Below, piece by piece: positions 47,634 to 55,400 of a stretch of DNA of 64,000 nucleotides. The notes under the pieces were generated by a model. The model saw nothing but the letters and a program-made list of their open reading frames with translations. It was not told where the DNA came from and made no database searches. How positions within the stretch are numbered: position 1 is the first letter of the stretch; every line of letters starts with the position of its first letter. Source of the stretch: Candidatus Nanohaloarchaea archaeon (GTDB taxonomy: Archaea; Nanohalarchaeota; Nanosalinia; Nanosalinales; Nanosalinaceae); contig CP046106.1 in the NCBI GenBank assembly GCA_013343275.1, positions 806,001 through 870,000 on the forward strand. Reading direction: 5' to 3'. The position numbers and the translations under genes were made by a program.

Positions 47634-48738
47634 ATACAGCAAGGGAGAGCCATCTCCGCTTATGCTGGCCTTAGGCCTCTTCATAATGGCTGTAATCTTT
47701 GGGACAATGTCCTTCCCAATACAGAACTTCTTCTCAACACAGCTAGATACCTCTGTAGAGGACCTAGATAGAGTTGCGGATGCTAAATCCTACGCACAGC
47801 TCTACTTCTACAACTACGTTCCAACCGCGGCAACATACTCAACTTACCAGAACTCCTACCAAATGGCCAAGGAAGGCGGAGGGAAGACTATAGAGTGGAG
47901 TTCCAGCATATATACAGACTCGGGCCTGCCAGACTACGCCTATATTCCGGGCGGAGGCTGTGGTAGCTACGAAATAATAGGAGAGATCAGGTGTGAACTT
48001 GGAGAGAATGTAACGGATGACCTGCAGGAAAACTATCTGTCTCAGGTAAGCGAAGGCCGGTGTGGTCGACCCCGATACAATCTCGACATCTACTTCAGCC
48101 AGAAAAACTACTCCCTATCCGGAGGTGCGTTCGCACTTTCACCGATTAAAGCTAACTGTAGCTTCCCTGATGGTAAAGTAATGTACAAGGCCAACAACTC
48201 TTACCTCAGCCTGGACTTTGAGGTCTCTGGCGACAGGTATCTCAGAATGGCTCGTGAATCTAAGAGGATAACCAAGGGTCTCTACCAGGAGTGGAGTAGC
48301 ATATCTGATTCATACTCCGGTACAGAGACGGCCTGTGGATACAAAGATTACTCTACGGCTGAGCAGGAGGCAGTAAACGACGCTGAACAGGCCGTAAGGC
48401 AGGCCTTCAATAATGCGCCTCAGAGCTCAGATATATCTCATGTAACGGTTGAAACCTTTGAGATTCTAGGCCCTTCCGACAGTTTCACTGAAGGAGAGAC
48501 TACGGAGATTTTCAAAGGTTCGGACTCTCAGTCCTATGATGCCTTGGGAGATTGTGGCTGTGATGAGGATGGCGATAACTGTGAGACAGAGTATGAGGCC
48601 AAAGTAAATGTAACTCTGGAGAAGACCAATGTTAAACTTGTTTTGAAGGACAGGTTCTCGAAGATTCCGGTTGATTCCGGTAAGAGGTACATGGAGTTTG
48701 TGGTGGATAACTACACTCACTACTACCAGCGGGACTAG
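47623..48738 (+). CDS. Pilin-like or filament-associated protein, 371 residues
   Basis: SKGEPSPLMLALGLFIMAVIFGTMSF combines K-G, a Glu and a hydrophobic helix. A large extracellular part with many Tyr and Cys (GGGCGSYEI; IRCELG; GRCGRPR; DCGCDEDGDNCETE) follows. The last Cys cluster with Asp residues could bind a metal. GGGAGGTGA lies about 9 bp before the ATG at 47623; starts further upstream are less likely. Last gene of the long operon that begins with the ATPase. Confidence 0.72.
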   Translation: MFDRYSKGEPSPLMLALGLFIMAVIFGTMSFPIQNFFSTQLDTSVEDLDRVADAKSYAQLYFYNYVPTAATYSTYQNSYQMAKEGGGKTIEWSSSIYTDSGLPDYAYIPGGGCGSYEIIGEIRCELGENVTDDLQENYLSQVSEGRCGRPRYNLDIYFSQKNYSLSGGAFALSPIKANCSFPDGKVMYKANNSYLSLDFEVSGDRYLRMARESKRITKGLYQEWSSISDSYSGTETACGYKDYSTAEQEAVNDAEQAVRQAFNNAPQSSDISHVTVETFEILGPSDSFTEGETTEIFKGSDSQSYDALGDCGCDEDGDNCETEYEAKVNVTLEKTNVKLVLKDRFSKIPVDSGKRYMEFVVDNYTHYYQRD

Positions 48739-48792
48739 GACGGGTTCAATTTATATTTTTCATCACGTAAAACAGTGATAGGTGATTTACTA

Positions 48793-49089
48793 GTGCCAGA
48801 AGAACAAGAAGATCAAGGAGACGACAACACAGTATACGTGGGATCTAAGCCTGCAATGAGTTACGTACTAGCAGTTGTAACTCAGTTCAGTGAAGGACAC
48901 GAAACAGTACATGTCAAAGCACGAGGTAAGGCAATCAGCCGAGCAGTAGACGTTGCAGAAATCGTAAGAGACAGATTTGTAGAAGATGCAGAGATTGAAG
49001 ATATCTCAATCGGTACAGACGAGATAGAAACAGATGAAGGAGACGAGCTTAACGTCTCAAGCATCCAGATCGACCTACTGCAGCCTTAA
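48793..49089 (+). CDS. albA: Alba family DNA/RNA-binding protein
   Basis: 98-residue Alba chromatin protein. The core [21 protein letters not shown] and [24 protein letters not shown] match the dimer- and nucleic-acid-binding face, including the Lys in VGSKP. GGTGAT lies 6 bp before the GTG at 48793, and TTTATATTTTT about 25 bp before the likely transcript start. The acidic insert and C-terminus are halophile-like. It stands as its own transcription unit inside the pilin-like cluster. Confidence 0.93.
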   Translation: MPEEQEDQGDDNTVYVGSKPAMSYVLAVVTQFSEGHETVHVKARGKAISRAVDVAEIVRDRFVEDAEIEDISIGTDEIETDEGDELNVSSIQIDLLQP

Positions 49090-49173
49090 AACAATGTACT
49101 GTACCTCTTTTCTTTCTATTACTTCCCTGTTTCTTCAAAGTATTTTTATACAGGCCTAACCAAAAACTCATGT

Positions 49174-49527
49174 ATGAAACGTAAAGGCCTTTCACAGGTT
49201 CTATGGCTAATAATTGCAGCAGCAGTACTAATGATGGTCTCAATGGCCCTCACATTCACAACACAGGGAACACTAGGAAACTTCGCTCAGAGCACGGATG
49301 CGAACGCATGCCGAAATACCCTCAGCAACAAGGTAGCAGCACAGACACAAGGAGATATCTTCATGGCTCCAAGAAGCTGCTACTCTGATGACGGCAACCC
49401 TGTAGCCTATCAAGGTAAACTCGCTAACGACGACGGCACTAACAACAGAGAATGTCTTCAGAAGACATCTACTGGTTGGGAGAGTATAGGAGAGGCCTCC
49501 ACTGAAAGCGGTTGCCCAGCACCATAG
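49174..49527 (+). CDS. Pilin-like protein, 117 residues
   Basis: MKRKGLSQVLWLIIAAAVLMMVSMAL: KRKG plus hydrophobic helix. The head contains paired Cys (DANACRNTL; RSCYSDDG; RECLQK; SGCPAP). TTTTTATAC is about 25 bp upstream of the ATG, so leaderless. It could be a major or alternative pilin because it has its own promoter. Confidence 0.72.
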   Translation: MKRKGLSQVLWLIIAAAVLMMVSMALTFTTQGTLGNFAQSTDANACRNTLSNKVAAQTQGDIFMAPRSCYSDDGNPVAYQGKLANDDGTNNRECLQKTSTGWESIGEASTESGCPAP

Positions 49528-49539
49528 GAGTGATTAATA

Positions 49540-49839
49540 ATGGATAAACTGCTGGAGATAGTGATGGCCGCAGTAGTTATATCAGTGACAGGCCTAGCAG
49601 TGCTTTTCGCTCTTAATAGCCAGAGCGGTAGCTTTATGAATTTTCTAGACAGTCAATCCCAAGATGCAAGGTGTGATATGCTCAAAGATAAGTACGATAG
49701 AGCAGCTGAGAACGAAAATGTGGATAGGTATACTGAAATTAATCAGAAAGCTAGTAATATGGGATGTGAATGGGCAACTGGAGGCGGAGGTAGCCCATCT
49801 CTGCCTACAGGTGGCGGGCCGGCGCCGGCAACACCGTAG
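49540..49839 (+). CDS. Small filament-associated protein, 99 residues
   Basis: The N-terminal helix DKLLEIVMAAVVISVTGLAVLFAL is followed by a helical Cys-containing segment (ARCDMLKDKYDRA...MGCEWATG) and a Gly/Pro-rich end (GGGGSPSLPTGGGPAPATP). The ATG is 12 bp after the previous stop. No basic-Gly motif. The gene ends 8 bp from the convergent phosphoglycerate mutase. Confidence 0.65.
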   Translation: MDKLLEIVMAAVVISVTGLAVLFALNSQSGSFMNFLDSQSQDARCDMLKDKYDRAAENENVDRYTEINQKASNMGCEWATGGGGSPSLPTGGGPAPATP

Positions 49840-49847
49840 TTGTTTGA

Positions 49848-51311
49848 CTATTCGAGCAGCATCTTCTCGATAAGTTTCTCTATCTCCCATATTTCATTTT
49901 CTTCAATATTTTTCTCTACATCAAGATCTGCGTCAACGCTGATTAGAGGTACAGGATTTAAGGTGTGCGATGTGTTTGGGCTCTCTTCCGTACCCATGTC
50001 CTCGCAGTTACCGTGGTCTGCCGTGATCAGCATGGAGTAATCTGTATCCTCTACTTTTTCTACTAGACGCCCTATATTCCTATCCACGGTTTCGACAGCG
50101 GTAATAGCTGCATCTAACTCTCCTGTATGACCTACGAGATCGCAGTTAGCAAAGTTCAGGAGGATAAAATCTTTCTCTCCTTCTTCAAGGGCCTCAAGTA
50201 CTACGTCACAGATATCATCGGCATGCATCTCAGGCTTCTGATCGTAGGCCTTGATCTTGTCGCTCTCGACGAAATGCCGTTCCTCGTGCTCGAACTCGAG
50301 CTCTCTCTGGCCGTTGAAGAAGAATGTAACGTGAGGTCTTTTCTGGCTTTCCGCTACACGAAGCTGTGAGAGACCTGCATCTTCTATCTTTTCCCCCAGC
50401 GTGTTTTCCACTATTTTTTTCTCGAATATTGCTGGATTATCGATTTCGTGCTCGTACTGGAACATAGAGGTGAAGTTAGGATGGATAGGTTCGTCATATT
50501 CATCTGGATCGACCTCAGAGACAAGCTCTTCCTCTATCTGGCGCTCCCTGTCGGCCCTGAAGTTGTAGAATATCACCTCATCATCGTTGCTCATGCCATC
50601 ATAGTCCTCACTTACTGAAGGGATTACAAAGTAGTCGTAGTCTCCATTATTGTAGGTCTCTTCGAGGGCCTCCTGGGGATCCGAGAACTCGAATCCTTCA
50701 GCTTCCGCCATCGCATGGTAGGCCTTGTGTGTCCGTTCCCAGTTGTGGTCACGGTCCATAGAGTAGTAGCGGCCTGTCACTGTAGCGATCTCTCCGCTGA
50801 ATTCTTCCGTCCATCCCTCGATCTGGTCCAGAAACTTCTCTGCAGATTTAGGCGAGACGTCTCTACCATCTGTAAAGCAATGAATCTTAACCTCTACATC
50901 GTACTCTGAGGCAATCTCCAGTAAGGCCTTAAGGTGATCGATGTGGCCGTGGATTCCTCCGTCTGAGATGATGCCTGCGAAATGTACTGTAGTATTGTTT
51001 TCCTCTGCTCTCTCAAGGGCCTGTTTCAGTGCCTTTTTCTCTTTTAGTTCGTTGTTTTCGATTGCCTGGTTTATTCTGGTTAGTCTCTGCGGTATTTTTC
51101 GTCCTGCTCCTAGGTGTAGGTGGCCGACCTCTGAGTTGCCTGTGTATCCTTTGGGTAGGCCTACGGCTGGTCCGGATGCGTCTAGCTTGGCGAACCCGTT
51201 TCTTGCCATGAGTTTGCCGAGGTTAGGTGTGTCTGCTTGTTTGAATGCGTTGCCTTCTGTCTTTTCCCGGAGGCCTACGCCGTCCATCACTACTAGGAGT
51301 ACTGGTTTCAT
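49848..51311 (-). CDS. gpmI: 2,3-bisphosphoglycerate-independent phosphoglycerate mutase (bacterial-type)
   Basis: 487 residues. It interconverts 3- and 2-phosphoglycerate in glycolysis. The N-terminal PVLLVVMDGVGL metal motif, the phosphorylatable S60 in YTGNSEVGHL, HCFTDGRDVSPKSA, VTGRYYSMDRDHNWER and the C-terminal ITADHGNCEDM metal site are all present. This is the approximately 500-residue alkaline-phosphatase-superfamily form typical of bacteria, not the shorter archaeal ApgM. GTTAATAAATT about 25 bp upstream suggests a leaderless mRNA and is shared with the divergent gene. Confidence 0.95.
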   Translation of the reverse strand: MKPVLLVVMDGVGLREKTEGNAFKQADTPNLGKLMARNGFAKLDASGPAVGLPKGYTGNSEVGHLHLGAGRKIPQRLTRINQAIENNELKEKKALKQALERAEENNTTVHFAGIISDGGIHGHIDHLKALLEIASEYDVEVKIHCFTDGRDVSPKSAEKFLDQIEGWTEEFSGEIATVTGRYYSMDRDHNWERTHKAYHAMAEAEGFEFSDPQEALEETYNNGDYDYFVIPSVSEDYDGMSNDDEVIFYNFRADRERQIEEELVSEVDPDEYDEPIHPNFTSMFQYEHEIDNPAIFEKKIVENTLGEKIEDAGLSQLRVAESQKRPHVTFFFNGQRELEFEHEERHFVESDKIKAYDQKPEMHADDICDVVLEALEEGEKDFILLNFANCDLVGHTGELDAAITAVETVDRNIGRLVEKVEDTDYSMLITADHGNCEDMGTEESPNTSHTLNPVPLISVDADLDVEKNIEENEIWEIEKLIEKMLLE

Positions 51312-51332
51312 ACCGGGTTTTTGTCGTTGGTT

Positions 51333-51342
51333 GAATTTATTA
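51333..51342. promoter_or_regulatory. Shared TATA-like element between gpmI and coiled-coil gene
   Basis: TTTATTAAC (plus strand) / GTTAATAAA (minus strand) lies about 26 bp from each of the two divergent ATGs (51311 minus, 51366 plus). No other AT-rich element is present in the 54-bp gap. Confidence 0.45.
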
Positions 51343-51365
51343 ACAACGCCGAGGAAGAATTTGTT

Positions 51366-51833
51366 ATGCAGGAGATCGAGCAGAATCTTGAGAGTGCTCG
51401 CAGAAACCTTGAGGAGGCCGAGTCTGTTTCCCGGAGCAGTATTGATGGGAAGCTGGCAGAACTTAACAGCAGGCTGGAGGAGCTTGAGGTAGAAGTCTTC
51501 AGTGATGAGGAAAGAGGCCGGTCGCTCTCCGAGAAGGTTGAGACTCTGAGTTCTCAGGTCGAGCAGATCTCTGAATCTAATCCTGATGAGCGGTTGAATG
51601 AGTTTGAGGAAGAGCTTCTGGACCTGAAACAGGAAGTTAACGAGATTTCCTCTCAGTCAGATGAAGGCGCGCAGAATGAGGATATTGAAGAGCTCTGGAA
51701 TGAGCTAGATAAAGAGTTCGCTGAGATAGAGAGAAGGATGCATGAGAATGAAAGCGAGCTAGAGGAGCTTAGATCGGATGTTGCACATATTTCAGAGGTT
51801 CTCAGAACAGTTATCTCCGAGAACTTTCGATGA
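51366..51833 (+). CDS. Coiled-coil protein, 155 residues
   Basis: Nearly all heptad coiled coil (IDGKLAELNSRLEELEVEV; LSEKVETLSSQVEQISES; IERRMHENESELEELRSDVAHISEVLRTVI), acidic, no signal or membrane segment. The ATG at 51366 is supported by the TATA-like element about 26 bp upstream. It resembles the larger coiled-coil protein downstream in composition, and both end in a similar short helix. Unrecognised; an SMC-like or scaffold role is possible but unsupported. Confidence 0.72.
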   Translation: MQEIEQNLESARRNLEEAESVSRSSIDGKLAELNSRLEELEVEVFSDEERGRSLSEKVETLSSQVEQISESNPDERLNEFEEELLDLKQEVNEISSQSDEGAQNEDIEELWNELDKEFAEIERRMHENESELEELRSDVAHISEVLRTVISENFR

Positions 51834-51903
51834 TGTTGTTCTCCAACAGTCAAAAAAGGCTTTTAACTTTTTGATCACTTGTAGGTATTAAGTGGTTGTA
51901 AAA

Positions 51904-53496
51904 ATGGCTGAAGATGTTATTTTCGGAGGAGACGATGAGCAGGAAAACACCGAGGAAGAGCAGGAAACTGTCCTAGAGTCAGAGGATCAGCAGGAAGAAC
52001 AGGACGAAGAATCACAGGAAACACTTTTCGGCGGCTCAGAAGATGAAGACTCCGAAGAAAAAGAAAGCGCCGAAACAGAAGATTCAACTGAAGAATCGAC
52101 AGAAGAAAGAGAATCAACCACAGAAAGCCTTTCCAGCGATAGTTCTAACACGGAAGACTCCGATATCGAGGAAAATGATATTGATGAAGAAAAATTCAGT
52201 GAAGTAGAGCAGAGAATGGAGGAGATGGAGGCCCGGCTTGAAGATATGGCCTCTGAAGACAGCGACGAGGCCCAGGATCTAGAGGAGAGGCTTGAAGAGC
52301 TTGAATCCGAACTCGAGAAAATAGAGGAACTGGAAGAACAGATAGACGACAATACAGATGAAGGAGCCTTGGAAGAGGTTGAAGAGATCGAGGAGAACTT
52401 TGAGGAAAGATATGAGGCACTTCAGTCAAGGATATCTGACCTGGAAGACGAGAAAGAAATTGAAGAGCTTGAATCCGAACTAAACGAACTTAAAGACAGA
52501 GTTGCGGAGAAAACGGATCTTATCAATGATTTGAAGGAGAGAAACAACAGCAAGATCGAAGAGCTGGAACAGAAAGTCGAGGAAGTGGAATCGGCAGATG
52601 CTGAAGAGTTCGAGGAAAGACTGGATCAACTGGAGGAAGAGATAGAGAACTCCGAAATTGAGGAAGAAATTCAGGAATTAAGAGGTGAAATAGAGCAGGT
52701 AGAGGCCGAAGAACTCGATGAACTGGAGGAAAGGCTTGATGAACTGGAATCCGACATTGATAATAGCTCTCTTGAAGATAGGATTGATTCAATCGAGAGC
52801 AGGATCGACGAGATAGATCAGAATGAACAGGTAGAAGAACTGCAGGACGATATCTCCGATATAAACAGCCAGGTAGAGAAATTACGGGAAAAGATAGATG
52901 AAATAGAGGATAACAGTCCGGAAGCCGACATTGAAGATAATTCTGATGCGATAGATGAACTGAAAGTTGATGTGGAAAATGTAAAAACACAGCTCAGCAG
53001 CCTGGAAGAAGATATAGAGGAACAGGATGTGACCCAGCTACAAAAGGAAGTTGAGCAGCTGAAAGGAATGGTTTCAGACTTCAAATGGATATTCAACGAC
53101 TTTGACGATCTGGCCAACCTCAAGCTTCTATCAGAGGAAGAGTACGAAGAAATAAGCAAAAAATCCGATCAGGACAGAGAGGAACAGGACAGGTTTACCG
53201 AACTAGTAGAGGCGCTGAACAGGAACGTAGAGAAACTAGCCGAGAGCAGTGGTGGCAGCTCTCAGCTAGAGGAAAGGGTAGAGAAACTGGAGAAACGCCA
53301 GAAATCAAGGACTTCGGCCCTCAAACAGAGATTATCTCAGCTGGAAGAACAACAGGTAGACCAGTCGGATGTAGAGGCAGTAGTCGACGAAATGGAGAGA
53401 CAGGAAGAAGCCATAGAAGATATCAGGGAAGGCTACCAAGAACTCGGCGAAATGATGGAACTGATCTTGAAGGACTACAAAAACCAGAACCAGTAA
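51904..53496 (+). CDS. Long acidic coiled-coil protein, 530 residues
   Basis: The N-terminal 100 residues are a disordered acidic run (Glu, Asp, Ser, Gln), containing two phrases FGGDDEQE and LFGGSEDED. The remainder is almost continuous coiled coil (about 100-515) with one break near 385-410 (MVSDFKWIFNDFDDLANLKLLSEEE). No ATPase head or membrane segment. The ATG at 51904 is taken as start; a GTG four codons earlier is possible. Likely a cytosolic filament or scaffold protein. It overlaps nothing and converges on fen1. Confidence 0.75.
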   Translation: MAEDVIFGGDDEQENTEEEQETVLESEDQQEEQDEESQETLFGGSEDEDSEEKESAETEDSTEESTEERESTTESLSSDSSNTEDSDIEENDIDEEKFSEVEQRMEEMEARLEDMASEDSDEAQDLEERLEELESELEKIEELEEQIDDNTDEGALEEVEEIEENFEERYEALQSRISDLEDEKEIEELESELNELKDRVAEKTDLINDLKERNNSKIEELEQKVEEVESADAEEFEERLDQLEEEIENSEIEEEIQELRGEIEQVEAEELDELEERLDELESDIDNSSLEDRIDSIESRIDEIDQNEQVEELQDDISDINSQVEKLREKIDEIEDNSPEADIEDNSDAIDELKVDVENVKTQLSSLEEDIEEQDVTQLQKEVEQLKGMVSDFKWIFNDFDDLANLKLLSEEEYEEISKKSDQDREEQDRFTELVEALNRNVEKLAESSGGSSQLEERVEKLEKRQKSRTSALKQRLSQLEEQQVDQSDVEAVVDEMERQEEAIEDIREGYQELGEMMELILKDYKNQNQ

Positions 53497-53502
53497 CTGC
53501 AA

Positions 53503-54534
53503 CTAAGTGAAGCTGTCAAGGCCTGACTGCCGTGAACTTAACGCTGCCTCGAGATCTGAAAGACCTGACTCCACTCGATCCTCTGAGAAGTCGTGGTCAT
53601 CTACAAGTATTTCTTTAATCTTCTCTTCATCTACTTCCCCGAAGCTGTACTCGATTTCCTCTACAGGCGGGCTTTTGAAAAAATCTATAATCTGTTCCGG
53701 ACCGGCCTCTGACTCCCACTCTACTTTCTCATCCTCAAACAGCTTATCCCAGGAATCGTACTCTCTAACCAGTTTCAAAGCAGTCTTCGGTCCTATTCCG
53801 TGAACGCCGTCAGGATTGAAGTCGGTACCCATCAGCACGCCCATCCAGATAAGCTTCTCCTGAGAGATATCAAGCTGATCAAGAACCTCTTCAAGCTCGA
53901 TAAGCTCCGTGGAAATCTCTTTCCTACCGCCGCTGGAGGTCTTCCGAGTCTTTCTCGTAGTAAGATTCTTCACCATTCTCTCGGCGCCGAAAAGCAGTGA
54001 ATCCCAGTCCTGGCTTCCGACTGCGTAGATATCGCCGGGATAGTCTTCATGAGTCATATATGCAGCTTGTGCCTCTCCCTCGCTAGGAGCCTGAATGTAG
54101 GGGATTCCCATTGCATCCAGGAGCCTCTTCGACTCCTTAATCATATCTCCTGTTAGTTTAGATGACTGAGTAGCCTTGCTGTAGGCCTCGGAAACCTTGC
54201 CCTCTTCCTTCAACTTCTTCCACTCTTCCCGAGCTTCCTCTCTCTTCTTCCTTCTCTGTGTAGTCTCTTTCTCCTTGAGATCAGGAGCTTCTCCGTCAAA
54301 TACGTATACAGGCCTGATATTTTCTTCAAGCATGTTGATATTCCGGTAGAAAAGGCCTGACAGGTGGGAGGTAATGTTGCCGGACGAATCTTTTAGTGGG
54401 GTACCGTCTCTCTGTCTAATGATCGACAGGAACTGGTACAGGGTATTCATTGCGTCGACAGCTATCTCTTTATCGTTTAGATCCGCGAAATCTATTTCTT
54501 CTCTCTCAATGAGATCTCCAAGATTTACTCCCAT
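53503..54534 (-). CDS. fen: Flap endonuclease FEN1
   Basis: 343-residue structure-specific nuclease removing 5' flaps in replication and repair. Metal-binding acids appear in the expected places: D27 (AVDAMN), the Asp of VYVFDGEAP, the Glu pair in APSEGEAQAAYM, the Asp pair in GSQDWDSLLFG and the Asp of MGTDFNPDGVHGIGPKTA. The C-terminus QSGLDSFT is a PIP box for the PCNA clamp. The start GVNLGDLI matches the family, whose free N-terminal Gly is functional. TATA-like ATTTAAAC is about 30 bp upstream. Confidence 0.96.
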   Translation of the reverse strand: MGVNLGDLIEREEIDFADLNDKEIAVDAMNTLYQFLSIIRQRDGTPLKDSSGNITSHLSGLFYRNINMLEENIRPVYVFDGEAPDLKEKETTQRRKKREEAREEWKKLKEEGKVSEAYSKATQSSKLTGDMIKESKRLLDAMGIPYIQAPSEGEAQAAYMTHEDYPGDIYAVGSQDWDSLLFGAERMVKNLTTRKTRKTSSGGRKEISTELIELEEVLDQLDISQEKLIWMGVLMGTDFNPDGVHGIGPKTALKLVREYDSWDKLFEDEKVEWESEAGPEQIIDFFKSPPVEEIEYSFGEVDEEKIKEILVDDHDFSEDRVESGLSDLEAALSSRQSGLDSFT

Positions 54535-54576
54535 TACAGAAACTAACTTAGGCCTTGACTGTTTAAATGGTAATCT

Positions 54577-54714
54577 ATGGAAGGCCTCTGCGACTACTGC
54601 CAGGAGAAGAAGGCTGTAACAAGCTGCGAAGTCTGCGGATCAAAAGTCTGTCAGGACCACAAAAAAGAGCATGGCTGTGCAGTATGCAACGGTGGAGAAA
54701 GAACTTTTGAATAA
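54577..54714 (+). CDS. 45-residue zinc-binding protein
   Basis: MEGLCDYCQEKKAVTSCEVCGSKVCQDHKKEHGCAVCNGG has seven Cys plus two His in CxxC...CxxC...CxxH...CxxC spacing, like a B-box/HIT-type zinc finger. Divergent from fen1 (42-bp gap) and convergent with the aEF1-beta gene. Small archaeal zinc proteins of this kind are often translation- or RNA-associated, but nothing here proves a role. Confidence 0.65.
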   Translation: MEGLCDYCQEKKAVTSCEVCGSKVCQDHKKEHGCAVCNGGERTFE

Positions 54715-54733
54715 AAAATTAGAGAGGAGGTGT

Positions 54734-54988
54734 CTAGAGCTTGTCAAAGTGCTCTAGCTCGTAGCTCTGAATGTTCTCAAGCTGCTCCAGTTTCTCTTCA
54801 ACAGCGTCTGTACCGCCTTCCTCATCTGTAGTAATGCAGGAAACTTTAACTCCCTTCAATCCGAAAGCAACTTCTTCCTCACCGATATCCTGTACATCAA
54901 GGAGATCTCTAAGCTGATCCTTAATTCCCTCTAGATCGGTTTCTGCATCTTCCGGCATGATCTTGTAAACACACGAAATCTTTCCCAT
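54734..54988 (-). CDS. ef1b: Elongation factor aEF1-beta
   Basis: 84-residue archaeal guanine-nucleotide exchange factor for aEF1A. GKISCVYKIMPEDAETDLEGIKDQLRDLL, the central EEEVAFGLKGVKVSCITTDEEGGTDAVEEKL and the closing QSYELEHFDKL match the compact ferredoxin-like EF1-beta exchange domain. GGTGA is 7-12 bp before the ATG (AGGTGAATCAAACTTT), so this mRNA has a leader. Confidence 0.95.
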   Translation of the reverse strand: MGKISCVYKIMPEDAETDLEGIKDQLRDLLDVQDIGEEEVAFGLKGVKVSCITTDEEGGTDAVEEKLEQLENIQSYELEHFDKL

Positions 54989-55092
54989 AAAGTTTGATTC
55001 ACCTAAGAATACAGTGGAGAAGAAAAAGTTAAAACAAGAATGGAGAAAAAGAGGAGAAATGCTAAAAACAGGCCTGAGATCACTTAATCAGA

Positions 55093-55200
55093 CTAAAGGC
55101 CTAGTTTGTCCTTGATCTTCTGAATGTATTTTTTCAGCATAGCGAACCACTTACAAAAACCAATAAAACAGAGGGCTGTTAAAAAGGTTTGCACTACCAT
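55093..55200 (-). CDS. Possible 35-residue single-helix peptide
   Basis: The frame MVVQTFLTALCFIGFCKWFAMLKKYIQKIKDKLGL combines one hydrophobic helix with a Lys-rich amphipathic end, a plausible membrane micropeptide. It lies alone in the gap between aEF1-beta and tRNA-Arg. There is no clear ribosome-binding site, and a shorter 15-residue version starting at the internal ATG is possible. It could equally be chance. Confidence 0.25.
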   Translation of the reverse strand: MVVQTFLTALCFIGFCKWFAMLKKYIQKIKDKLGL

Positions 55201-55241
55201 CTCGAACCGGTTTTAAAAATAGCCTACAGAGTAATGAATAG

Positions 55242-55313
55242 GCCCTCATGGTCTAGTGGAAAGACGGCACCTTGCGGAGGTGCAGATCCAGGGTTCAAAT
55301 CCCTGTGAGGGCG
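55242..55313 (+). tRNA. tRNA-Arg (GCG)
   Basis: Acceptor stem GCCCTCA/TGAGGGC, discriminator G. Anticodon stem GCACC/GGTGC with loop TTGCGGA, anticodon GCG. T-arm CAGGG-TTCAAAT-CCCTG. No intron, no encoded CCA. TTTTAAAAATAG about 30 bp upstream is the likely promoter. Confidence 0.96.
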
Positions 55314-55331
55314 TCTTGTTACGCTCTTGAC

Positions 55332-55383
55332 GAAACTTCAAGAGAAGTTTCTGTGAACGCACAAAATCTCTGATTTTGGAGTG
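55332..55383 (+). repeat. Dual-hairpin element, copy D, downstream of tRNA-Arg
   Basis: GAAACTTC (55332-55339) and GAAGTTTC (55344-55351) form hairpin 1 with loop AAGA. The spacer TGTGAACGCA follows, then CAAAATC (55362-55368) and GATTTTG (55372-55378) form hairpin 2 with loop TCT, then GAGTG. Layout, spacer and terminal GARTG match copies A and B, but no reading frame spans the element and no plus-strand gene begins at its GTG. This favours a structural or mobile element. Confidence 0.7.
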
Positions 55384-55400
55384 CCATGCAATCAGCCATT

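Noticed and set aside
30409-49839. Reading the membrane/ATPase region as a conjugative (VirB/Trb-like) or viral element
   Set aside because: No VirB4, coupling protein, relaxase, integrase, terminase or capsid gene is seen. The ATPase and platform proteins are of the type IV filament class and genes on both sides are chromosomal.
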